Made by a program: the position numbers and the translations under genes. A stretch of DNA of 64,000 bases from Eshraghiella sp964441705 (GTDB lineage: Bacteria; Bacillota; Clostridia; Lachnospirales; Lachnospiraceae): contig CAYTWF010000004.1 in the NCBI GenBank assembly GCA_964441705.1, positions 13,388 to 77,387 of the forward strand, in the 5' to 3' direction. The notes under the pieces are model-generated. The model did no database searches. It had not been told where the DNA came from and saw nothing but the letters and a program-made list of their open reading frames with translations. Shown piece after piece: positions 43,896 to 51,489 of this stretch (position 1 is its first letter; every line of letters starts with the position of its first letter).

Positions 43896-44631
43896 TTTCT
43901 ATAAGATACAGCATTGGGTCAACCGGTGCATCGTTGCTGGTCAGCTCAAAATAAAGGTTGCTTCCCTCAACGCTATAGTATTTGGTAGGTTCATCCACCG
44001 TTCCAAGAAGTGTTCCGGCTTCAACCGTATCAGATATTCCTACTACAAGGTTGGCAAGCTGTCCATATTTTAGCTTGTAGCCATTACCAATTGACACAAT
44101 CATTGTCGTTCCTGTTTTATTATCTTCATAAATATTCTCCACAATTCCCGGAGCGGCACTGACTACCTGAGTTCCCACCTCTGCGCTGATTATAGCTGCC
44201 GGGTTACAGCGGTATTCCTTAAGAGTTGGAAAATATATTGTATTCGTCATATTATAGCCAAGGATTATGTCTCCCGATACCGGCCAGAGAAGACTGCTGC
44301 TTTCCCCAAAGCTGAATATCTGACTGTTAACAGCCACAGGGGACTCCTGTTCATCGCCCGCAGCCTCATCCGCTGCCGGGGTCTGTGACGGGGTCTCCTC
44401 CGGTGCTTTGGTGGTTGTCTCCGCCTCTACCACCCGTCTTGCCGTTGACTGCTCCTCAACTGTTGTTTCATTATCCGCGACATTCAAATCAATGTAGTTT
44501 TTATCCTTCCCCCCGGTAGTACTCTTCACTATGGACACTACGCCAACAACAAGTGCTGCCACAATTGCAAGGCTGGCAACAATGGAAAAGATTTTCTCAC
44601 CATCTGCTTTTCTTCTGCCTCTTCTATTCAT
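43891..44631 (-). CDS. spoIIQ: SpoIIQ-like M23-fold protein without zinc ligands
   Basis: 246 residues: one N-terminal membrane helix (about 18-38), a Thr/Glu/Pro-rich linker (60-110) and a LytM/M23 fold (about 120-245, LLWPVSGDIILGY and GTQVVSAAPGIVENIYED). The zinc-binding positions are missing: the HxGxD segment reads EYRCNPAA and the HLHFE segment reads NLYFEL. SpoIIQ proteins use this fold as a scaffold of the forespore-mother cell channel. It follows spoIID, as in many clostridia. An ATG 4 codons earlier contains the GGAGG ribosome site, so 44631 is the start. Confidence 0.82.
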   Translation of the reverse strand: MNRRGRRKADGEKIFSIVASLAIVAALVVGVVSIVKSTTGGKDKNYIDLNVADNETTVEEQSTARRVVEAETTTKAPEETPSQTPAADEAAGDEQESPVAVNSQIFSFGESSSLLWPVSGDIILGYNMTNTIYFPTLKEYRCNPAAIISAEVGTQVVSAAPGIVENIYEDNKTGTTMIVSIGNGYKLKYGQLANLVVGISDTVEAGTLLGTVDEPTKYYSVEGSNLYFELTSNDAPVDPMLYLIEK

Positions 44632-44706
44632 ATTAACCTCCATCCGTGCATAACAGGCACTGATATAAATTTTTGTCTGTTATTAGGTTTGCCGAATTAA
44701 GGTGTT

Positions 44707-45612
44707 TTATTCATTCACAATTTGGATATTCTTATAATAAAAGTATAATATTTCCTCATATGTACTGCCGCCCTCTGCCTTTAGCCTGGCATTATATATT
44801 GACATTCCGTAACCGCTGCCAATTCCCTTTACGGTAAAATAAGCCTTTTCACCATCATATGATATTACAAAATCAGAGGAGGCCAGACCCAGCAAGGCTG
44901 CCAGTTCATCTCCAGTCATTGTTACATTTCCAGCCATTACCTCCGATACATATCCCGAATCCTCCCTGTCAATAATCTGAAAAGCCTCGTTAATGGAAGC
45001 AATTGTTATATCAGGATAATTTTTTTCAAGAATACCCTCAATTTCCGGCAGGGAAAATCCCGCGGTACTTATATATTCTTCACATAATACGTCCTCACTG
45101 CAGTCCACGCCTTGAAGATACTCTACGTCTCCTGTTCTTGTTCTCCCTGCGCTTACCATGTGAAAATATGGAATAATCAGGTTGTCATTACATTTCATGA
45201 CCTGACCCTCCGTATCATTAATGGCGAGACTTAGCGCCGCGTAATTTTTTTCATAATCATCTCCCCATAGCTTCTTCATTTCCTTCTGAGATAATGTATT
45301 AAGGGCAATGTCGGCAGAATTAACAATTGCCCCGCCATTCCTGACATATTCAGCATATGTCCTTACAATCACTGCAAGGGCCTTTAAATACTCCGCACTG
45401 TCCTCTGCCTTGTAATATGCTGCAGCCGTTCTTATTACATAATCTGTCATGTCAGTCAGCTGTGTTGTGTTATCATAATTAATAACAACATTTTTTACCT
45501 TCTCCAAAGCCTTGTCATCCTCACAATTTCCGGTCATCAGCATTGTGATAAAATATGGAATCAGAAGGCATACTGCAATATATGCAATTATTTTTAACAC
45601 TGTTTTTTTCAT
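44707..45612 (-). CDS. spoIID: Stage II sporulation protein D (SpoIID/LytB domain)
   Basis: 301 residues with an N-terminal membrane helix (about 6-25). EYLKALAVIVRTYAEYV contains the catalytic Glu of SpoIID; PYFHMVSAGRTRTGDVEYL and GSGYGMSIYNARLKAEGGST are the conserved downstream blocks. It is a lytic transglycosylase for engulfment with SpoIIM/SpoIIP. CAGGAG precedes the ATG. It is followed by the SpoIIQ-like gene after 75 bp and is divergent from murI. Confidence 0.92.
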   Translation of the reverse strand: MKKTVLKIIAYIAVCLLIPYFITMLMTGNCEDDKALEKVKNVVINYDNTTQLTDMTDYVIRTAAAYYKAEDSAEYLKALAVIVRTYAEYVRNGGAIVNSADIALNTLSQKEMKKLWGDDYEKNYAALSLAINDTEGQVMKCNDNLIIPYFHMVSAGRTRTGDVEYLQGVDCSEDVLCEEYISTAGFSLPEIEGILEKNYPDITIASINEAFQIIDREDSGYVSEVMAGNVTMTGDELAALLGLASSDFVISYDGEKAYFTVKGIGSGYGMSIYNARLKAEGGSTYEEILYFYYKNIQIVNE

Positions 45613-45741
45613 ATGATAGCACTCCTGTTACCATTTTATGTAATTTGTCCTAAATTATTCATTATAATCTGTAGTGGAAAAAGATAATGAGTAAGTGTAT
45701 AATTACCAATATGACTTTAGATTTTAAAGGGGATATTTCCA

Positions 45742-46524
45742 ATGATTAATGATACAAGGCCTATTGGTGTGTTTGATTCCGGTGTTGGCGGAATAAGTGT
45801 ACTTGGTGAGCTGGTTAAGCTTATGCCTAACGAGAATTTTCTTTTTCATGGTGATTCAGCAAATGCACCCTATGGCAACAAACCATATGAGACGGTGGTA
45901 GAGCTTACACTTGCTACTGCCAGACAGCTTGTAGAGCAGAGCTGTAAATGTCTTGTTATTGCCTGCAATACAGCCACTGCCGCCGCTGTTAATATAGTAC
46001 GTGATACCTATCCTGACATTCCGGTTATCGGTCTGGAGCCTGCACTTAAGCCTGCTGTTCTTCACAGTCATGGCGGCTGTGTGCTGGTTATGGCCACATC
46101 ACTTACACTCGTAGAGCCCAAGTTTCTTGACCTTCTCAGGCGCTATGGCAGTGAAGCCGATATACACACCCTTGCATGTCCGGGACTTGTAGAATATGTG
46201 GAACGTGGTGAGCTTGAAAGTCCGGAATTTGAAGACTTTTTGCGTGGTCTTTTTGCTCCATATATGGAGAAAAGACCTGATTCCATTGTACTTGGCTGCA
46301 CTCACTATCCTTTTGCGCTTACACTTATCCGCAGAATTTTTGGGAATGACATTGCTGTATTTGATGGTGGTAATGGTGCTGCAAGAGAGACTAAGCATCA
46401 GCTAATGCTTAAGAATATTGAGGCTTGTGCTGATAATACAGGAAAGGTAATTATGACTAACAGTGACCCTTCCCAGATTCCACTTTCCAACAGACTTTTA
46501 GAATTAATTATTAATAGGATATAA
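45742..46524 (+). CDS. murI: Glutamate racemase
   Basis: 260 residues. GVFDSGVGGISVL, VIACNTATAAAV (Cys75) and VLGCTHYPF (Cys186) contain the acid/base Cys pair. It makes D-glutamate for peptidoglycan. AAAGGGG precedes the ATG. The next gene starts 4 bp after the stop with its ribosome site (ATAGGAT) inside the murI end, so the two are translationally linked. Confidence 0.96.
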   Translation: MINDTRPIGVFDSGVGGISVLGELVKLMPNENFLFHGDSANAPYGNKPYETVVELTLATARQLVEQSCKCLVIACNTATAAAVNIVRDTYPDIPVIGLEPALKPAVLHSHGGCVLVMATSLTLVEPKFLDLLRRYGSEADIHTLACPGLVEYVERGELESPEFEDFLRGLFAPYMEKRPDSIVLGCTHYPFALTLIRRIFGNDIAVFDGGNGAARETKHQLMLKNIEACADNTGKVIMTNSDPSQIPLSNRLLELIINRI

Positions 46525-46527
46525 TAT

Positions 46528-46791
46528 ATGACAATTTTATTGATTGCTGTTCTGGTAGCAATGCTTATGGTCTCACAGATTATTCTTGCCGCCAGACAGA
46601 TTAGAAAAGGCTATGCCGAAGACATAGCCGTGATTCACAATACAATATTTATGCTGGTTATATGGTTCATTCTCACACTGGTGATGCTGCAGTTTTCCAA
46701 CCTTCTTATATCTGCTGCCTGTTTTTGCGAGACAGCCATGTATATAATTAATGCTTCCCACTACTCCAGATACGCAAGAGATAAGAACTGA
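46528..46791 (+). CDS. Small membrane protein of unknown function
   Basis: 87 residues with two or three hydrophobic helices (about 2-22, 40-60 and 62-77) separated by a charged loop RQIRKGYAEDIAVIHN. Not recognised. It is coupled to murI (3-base gap) and its stop codon directly abuts the stop of the convergent HPt gene (TGA/TTA at 46789-46794), leaving no room for a terminator. Confidence 0.75.
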   Translation: MTILLIAVLVAMLMVSQIILAARQIRKGYAEDIAVIHNTIFMLVIWFILTLVMLQFSNLLISAACFCETAMYIINASHYSRYARDKN

Positions 46792-47376
46792 TTACAGCTT
46801 TGTAAGAGCCTCAATTGCACTCTGATACTCAAAGTCTGTAGTATAATGGTAAGCCTGTAGAATTATCTGACGCAGCTCATCATCAATTCGACAGCACAGC
46901 AAGCCTCTAAGAGTATGCTCAGCCTCATCGCTTTCAAAGGCTCTCAGGAAAAAAATAGCGGTTTCTGCCTTGTCAATTACCTCATCATAGGTTAGCTCTA
47001 TCCCGTTGTCCTCAAATTCAGTATCGTCCTTAAGCTTGTCAGCCCCCACATATTCCTTAATCTCATCGAGCACAGTCTGCCAGTAATCAATAAGCTCTTC
47101 CACATGAGTCTGAACATATTCAAGATTATTCTGTCTGCTCATCATCTCATGCTCATAAGCTAAATCTGCCAGTGCATCTGCTCCAATATTTCTGGAAATT
47201 CCTTTAAGCGAATGGGTCTCAATCATATACCCCTCCATATCACCGGAACGGACGTACATATATATTTCACGTTGTTTTTCATCTGAGGACAGATAAAAAT
47301 CCTTCAGCACCGCTATATATTTATCTCTGTCATTGCCGCAATATTTCAGGCCCTTGTACTCATCTATCACCATCAT
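46792..47376 (-). CDS. HPt (histidine phosphotransfer) domain protein
   Basis: 194 residues. KGLKYCGNDRDKYIAVLKDF and ETHSLKGISRNIGADAL, with phospho-acceptor His55, form an HPt four-helix domain in the first 110 residues. The remaining helical region (about 120-190) is not recognised. HPt domains relay phosphoryl groups between receivers in two-component systems. It starts 23 bp after ilvN on the same strand, so it is probably co-transcribed with an amino-acid biosynthetic operon; no histidine kinase or receiver gene is near. Confidence 0.82.
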   Translation of the reverse strand: MMVIDEYKGLKYCGNDRDKYIAVLKDFYLSSDEKQREIYMYVRSGDMEGYMIETHSLKGISRNIGADALADLAYEHEMMSRQNNLEYVQTHVEELIDYWQTVLDEIKEYVGADKLKDDTEFEDNGIELTYDEVIDKAETAIFFLRAFESDEAEHTLRGLLCCRIDDELRQIILQAYHYTTDFEYQSAIEALTKL

Positions 47377-47399
47377 GGTTATATACCCCCGAAGGTTAT

Positions 47400-47909
47400 T
47401 TATCTGTCTGAGAAGCTCACGGCCTCAATTGCTACTGTTCCGCCACGAACAACCTCAAGTCTGTAGCCAAAGCAGTCATTTAAAAGCTTTAGCAGGTTAT
47501 TGTTCTTATCCTCAGTCTGTGTACACTGGAAAAGAACTGTATTTTTATTATAGTCCTCAATTGTAACCTGGTAAACCTCTGCAATACGAAAGGCTTCTGC
47601 CTTATCCTTTTCAGTACAGCTGTTAAGCTTAACATACATCAGCTCCTTCATGTGTATAGGGGTTTCTGTAAAATCTATTACTTTAATAACCTCAACACTC
47701 CTGTTAAGCTGTTTTTTAATCTGCTCAAAGGTCTTGTCATCACTTGTCACACCAATTGTCATTCGTGATACACTTCTATCCTCAGTCTCTCCCACCGAAA
47801 GACTGTCAATATTATATGCTTTTCCGGAAAAAAGACCAGAGATTCTTGCAAGCACACCGATTTCATTTTCAACGTAGATGGAAATCCATCTTTTTTTCAT
47901 TGCATCCAT
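47400..47909 (-). CDS. ilvN: Acetolactate synthase small (regulatory) subunit
   Basis: 169 residues. The ACT domain (about 5-80: WISIYVENEIGVLARISGLF, AYNIDSLSVGETED) is followed by the ALS small-subunit C-terminal domain (about 90-165, KLLNDCFGYRLEVVRGGTVA). It gives valine feedback control to IlvB. It lies 12 bp after ilvB. AGGAGGAAG precedes the start. Confidence 0.95.
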   Translation of the reverse strand: MDAMKKRWISIYVENEIGVLARISGLFSGKAYNIDSLSVGETEDRSVSRMTIGVTSDDKTFEQIKKQLNRSVEVIKVIDFTETPIHMKELMYVKLNSCTEKDKAEAFRIAEVYQVTIEDYNKNTVLFQCTQTEDKNNNLLKLLNDCFGYRLEVVRGGTVAIEAVSFSDR

Positions 47910-47921
47910 ACTCTCTTCCTC

Positions 47922-49649
47922 CTAACAAAACAACATATCTGTAAGTGCTTTTCCACCTGGTACCATTGGATATACATCATAATCGCAGTTAAGTGTGAAC
48001 TCAATTACAGTTGGTCTTTTTCTATTGCCTGCCGCACGTTCAAATGCAGGAATTATCTCTTCCTCAGACGTAACTCTTATTCCGTCTGCCTCGTAGCTTT
48101 CTGCCAGCTTCATAAAGTCAGGAACATATTTTCTGCCATCGCATACCCCATCCAGCTGACATCTTCTGTTGCAGCTTCTTGAATACCTGAGGCAGGTGCT
48201 GGAATATCTCTTGTCATAAAACATCTCCTGCATCTGTTTAACATTTCCAAGGTATGTATTATTAAAAATACATAAAATAACCGGTGCCTCCAGTGCGGAT
48301 GCTGTAGCCAGCTCCTGAATGTTCATCTGTACTCCACCGTCTCCGGTTATACATATAACAGGTCCATTACCCGGATTGCCAAGATATGCGCCAATGGCTG
48401 CCGGAAGACCATAGCCCATAGTTCCAAGTCCTCCTGAGGTCAGGAACTTTCTTTTTCCATTCATTTCTATATACTGTGTGGTCCAAAGCTGATTCTGTCC
48501 TACATCAGTTGTAACAATGGAATCTGGGAACATGGTGTTAATCGCCTTGATTATTTTCTCAGGGGTCATGCCCTGGTAATGCTCCATTGTAACAGGCTTT
48601 TGGGCTTTCCACTGCTCCAGCTGGTCAACCCATTCCTCTGTTTTACAGGCAGATGCATGCTTAAGCATCTCTTCAATAGCTGTTTTGGCATCTGCAACAA
48701 TAGGAACATTTACAACAATATTTCTGGAAATTGATGCTGTATCTATGTCAACGTGAATTATTTTGGCATTTTTAGCAAAATCCTCTATTGTGCCTGTAAT
48801 TCGGTCACTGAACCTTACTCCAATTGCGAAAAGAACATCACACTGAGCAATTGCCATATTAGAGGCATAATTACCATACATTCCAATATTACCAATATAT
48901 AATGGATTGTCTGTGGGAATCGTTCCCTTACCCATAATAGTTGTAATTACAGGAATATTCATTTTCTCTGCGAGTCTGGTAAGCTCCTTACCTGCTCCAG
49001 ATATTCTTACGCCACCGCCAACTAAAAATACCGGTTTGGCTGCCGACTTAAGCATTGTCATAGCCTTCTTAAGCTGTCCAACGTGAACGCCTGTGCTTGG
49101 TCTGTAGCCTCTTATATTAATCTCTGACGGATATTCATCAGAGCCTGTCTCCAGCTGAATATCTTTAGGTATATCAACTACAACCGGTCCCGGCTTGCCT
49201 GACCTGGCAACATAAAAGGCTTTCTTAATTATCGTTCCCAACTCCTTGCGGTCCCTTACTGTAATGGCATATTTACAGATGTTACGTGTCACACCCACAA
49301 TGTCTATCTCCTGAAATGCGTCATTACCAATAAGATCACGTGATACCTGACCTGTAAAGCATACAAGAGGTACACTGTCAAAATTAGCTGTCGCAATTCC
49401 CGTTACCATGTTGGTTGCACCCGGTCCGCTGGTTACAAGACATACTCCAACCTTTCCGGTTGACCTTGCGTATCCATCTGCTTCATGTACAAGTGCCTGC
49501 TCATGCCTTGGCAGAACAACATCTATATCATTAGCATCATATAATGCATCAAACAGGTCTATGGCCATTCCACCTGGATAGCCAAATACCGTATCAACGC
49601 CTTCCTCTCTAAGTGCTTTTACAAACAGTTCTGTTCCTTTGATATCCAT
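47922..49649 (-). CDS. ilvB: Acetolactate synthase large (catalytic) subunit
   Basis: 575 residues, thiamine-diphosphate enzyme of branched-chain amino-acid synthesis. FGYPGGMAIDLFDALYD, LPRHEQALVHEADGYAR (catalytic Glu) and ITGDGGVQMNIQELATA (cofactor GDG motif) are clear. A Cys-rich insertion (TCLRYSRSCNRRCQLDGVC) lies between YDKRYSS and KYVPDF near the C-terminus. An upstream in-frame start at 49694 lies inside the T-box terminator and is rejected; AGGAGGT precedes the ATG at 49649. Expression is controlled by the T-box leader. Confidence 0.95.
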   Translation of the reverse strand: MDIKGTELFVKALREEGVDTVFGYPGGMAIDLFDALYDANDIDVVLPRHEQALVHEADGYARSTGKVGVCLVTSGPGATNMVTGIATANFDSVPLVCFTGQVSRDLIGNDAFQEIDIVGVTRNICKYAITVRDRKELGTIIKKAFYVARSGKPGPVVVDIPKDIQLETGSDEYPSEINIRGYRPSTGVHVGQLKKAMTMLKSAAKPVFLVGGGVRISGAGKELTRLAEKMNIPVITTIMGKGTIPTDNPLYIGNIGMYGNYASNMAIAQCDVLFAIGVRFSDRITGTIEDFAKNAKIIHVDIDTASISRNIVVNVPIVADAKTAIEEMLKHASACKTEEWVDQLEQWKAQKPVTMEHYQGMTPEKIIKAINTMFPDSIVTTDVGQNQLWTTQYIEMNGKRKFLTSGGLGTMGYGLPAAIGAYLGNPGNGPVICITGDGGVQMNIQELATASALEAPVILCIFNNTYLGNVKQMQEMFYDKRYSSTCLRYSRSCNRRCQLDGVCDGRKYVPDFMKLAESYEADGIRVTSEEEIIPAFERAAGNRKRPTVIEFTLNCDYDVYPMVPGGKALTDMLFC

Positions 49650-49672
49650 ATATACCTCCTGTCTTATTACAT

Positions 49673-49950
49673 AAAAAAATCGCCCTAAGCACAATGCCTA
49701 GGGCGAATAAATAATCCGTGTTACCACCTAAATTCAGGACTTCTCCTGCTCTCATCCGGTACAATCAAAGCTGCGCCTGTAATACCGTTCCCCTGTAACG
49801 GAGGGAATCCGTCGAAGTCTACTTGGCTTATGCCGTTCAATCCGATGCTCCAGGGCTACTTCCATACCTTCGTAACGAAGACTTGCACCAACCGTCTTCT
49901 CTCTGCTGTCCGGGTAGATATGTACTCCTCCCTATCAATGCTTTAGCGTA
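49673..49950 (-). promoter_or_regulatory. T-box leader of ilvBN, valine (GUA) specifier
   Basis: On the transcript: GGAGUA with GGAAGUAGCC forms the specifier loop of stem I; AGAGAG and GGUUGGUGCAAG are the AG and GNUG motifs; UGGAGC closes the kink-turn; GAACGGCAUAAGCCAAGUAG is stem II; AGGUGGUAACACGG (49714-49727) is the T-box; UCGCCCUAGG...CUUAGGGCGA plus UUUUUUU (49673-49706) is the terminator. By comparison with B. subtilis ilv (GAA-CUC-A) the specifier here is GAA-GUA-G, GUA = Val. UGGU in the T-box would pair with an ACCA end, suiting tRNA-Val. Confidence 0.9.
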
Positions 49951-49972
49951 TTAAATTAGAATACTTTTCACT

Positions 49973-50001
49973 AGGATAGCATCTCACATTAATTCTGTCA
50001 A
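49973..50001 (-). promoter_or_regulatory. Promoter of the ilvBN operon
   Basis: Minus strand TTGACA (49996-50001), 17-bp spacer, TATCCT (49973-49978), starting 4 bp after the stop of the preceding small gene. Confidence 0.78.
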
Positions 50002-50005
50002 GATT

Positions 50006-50185
50006 CTACATCTGTTTTCTGACAATTTTGTATTCATCATTGTACTGAAAATATGGGCATGCTGACACGCTGCCTGTTACAAAATTATACATTTCATCCT
50101 CATCTAAATCCATGGAGCACACATAGCTCTCCGTCTCTTCATCATATTCGTAATATCCGCATACATCACAATTATCGCCTGCCAT
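50006..50185 (-). CDS. Small Cys-rich protein (DUF6472-like)
   Basis: 59 residues beginning MAGDNCDVCGYYEYDEETES and ending NDEYKIVRKQM. Four Cys (6, 9, 23 and 43) could bind a metal; the middle contains DLDEDEMYNFVTGS. I recognise the pattern as the small DUF6472-type protein of Lachnospiraceae, whose role is unknown to me. The ribosome site AGGAGGAA is 5 bases before the ATG. It lies 14 bp after the last lipoprotein gene of the upstream array and immediately before the ilvB promoter. Confidence 0.82.
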   Translation of the reverse strand: MAGDNCDVCGYYEYDEETESYVCSMDLDEDEMYNFVTGSVSACPYFQYNDEYKIVRKQM

Positions 50186-50199
50186 GTTATTCCTCCTGA

Positions 50200-51489
50200 T
50201 TATCCATAAATAATAGTATTACGTCCCGCTTCCATAAGCTCTTTGTTAAGGCTGAGCTCTTCTGTTCTTATATAATAGTCATGCTCACCAGATACAATAT
50301 ATACTCTTCCTTTGTCAATGTCTATAGCATACGGAACAATTGTATCACCCTTATTAAGGGAATACGCATAATTTTCTCCCGAACCATTCTCATAGTACAC
50401 CGAAGCTGTATCTGTAAGCTGGTACATTCCATTATTGTTCAGTACATCTGCTACTCCACTTGATATAATCAGTGGAGTACCTCCTGTTAATTGTCCGTCA
50501 GCATAATAATAAGTTATATAATACGATTCAAAAAGTACGGTGTCGCATCCATACATTACACCATCATCTGTATTAGGCACAAAGGAAGAATTATACAGGT
50601 CAGGATTGTCATAATAAAATATGGCTCCATCACTATCTGACTCGGTATAGCTGTAGGTCAGACTGCTTGTATAATATGAATCAGTACTCAGCTGTGCATA
50701 TATGCTGCCATAGCCATCTATGTTCAGTTCTCCATATATTGGATATGAAATAATCATAGCCTGTGTGTCATCATAGGTCACTATTCTTGATGACATTCCA
50801 TTGGTAACAAGTATTTCTTTACGATTATCTGTAACATCACAATCAATTTGTCTCATTGTAATCTCGTTATACAAGGATGCAAATTCACATATTGCCGTAA
50901 CCCCTGAGCTCAGATTAATATTAAGACTTGAATATACTCCCTGACCTCCATCAATATACAAATGGCTGGCCCACACAGCTGTGTCCGAAGCTCCATCTAA
51001 AGGAATATTATAAATGTGCTGGTCTGTAGTATAATCATCCCTGTACACAATCTCCACATCAGGGTCGTCAACATCCACCTTTTCAGGAAGCTCACACAGC
51101 GTAACATTCTTCGTCTTCCCATTAACAATATTAATAAGATATATTGTGTCACTGTCATATTCACTAAGCAGCTGGCTTATATCATCAAAGCTTTCGCAGC
51201 TCTCACGTAATATCTCATAGCTTTCTGAATATTCACTTCGATAATATTGAGCATCAACATAGGTATCAACATAGCTTGACAGCACATTTCCGGTGTAATA
51301 GCCAGTTGACACCTCAACTGCACATGCCTCAATTTCAAGACTTATCACATCATCATCAAGCTTACAGTCTGTTATATAGCATGGTATGTTATATGAGTAT
51401 TCTGTAACATTACTCCCTTGTGTGCCGCAGCCACATAAGAATATCAGTCCCAAGGCTCCCATCATGGCAGCCAGTCTATTTTTCATCAT
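50200..51489 (-). CDS. Lipoprotein A of the membrane-protein/lipoprotein array
   Basis: 429 residues. The lipobox is LCGC with Cys21. The mature part is rich in Tyr, Asp and Ser and predicted beta-rich; the segment PIYGELNIDGYGSIYAQL parallels INGELSFDGKGRLEAYIY of lipoprotein B and LNGELSFDGNGILRAYIN of lipoprotein C. The last 80 residues (YQLTDTASVYYENGSGENYA, KGDTIVPYAIDIDKGRVYIV) resemble an SH3-like domain. Its start overlaps membrane protein A by 14 bp; GGAGGTGG precedes it. Function unknown. Confidence 0.8.
   Translation of the reverse strand: MMKNRLAAMMGALGLIFLCGCGTQGSNVTEYSYNIPCYITDCKLDDDVISLEIEACAVEVSTGYYTGNVLSSYVDTYVDAQYYRSEYSESYEILRESCESFDDISQLLSEYDSDTIYLINIVNGKTKNVTLCELPEKVDVDDPDVEIVYRDDYTTDQHIYNIPLDGASDTAVWASHLYIDGGQGVYSSLNINLSSGVTAICEFASLYNEITMRQIDCDVTDNRKEILVTNGMSSRIVTYDDTQAMIISYPIYGELNIDGYGSIYAQLSTDSYYTSSLTYSYTESDSDGAIFYYDNPDLYNSSFVPNTDDGVMYGCDTVLFESYYITYYYADGQLTGGTPLIISSGVADVLNNNGMYQLTDTASVYYENGSGENYAYSLNKGDTIVPYAIDIDKGRVYIVSGEHDYYIRTEELSLNKELMEAGRNTIIYG

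Noticed and set aside
45708..45715. GTCATATT as the -35 of a sigma-E promoter for spoIID
   Set aside because: No CATAnnnT-like -10 box is found at the required spacing of about 14 bp.
49801..49860. GGC (Gly) as the T-box specifier
   Set aside because: GGC lies in stem II (GAACGGCAUAAGCCAAGUAG, an S-turn hairpin), not in stem I; GUA is in the position corresponding to known specifiers and fits the operon.
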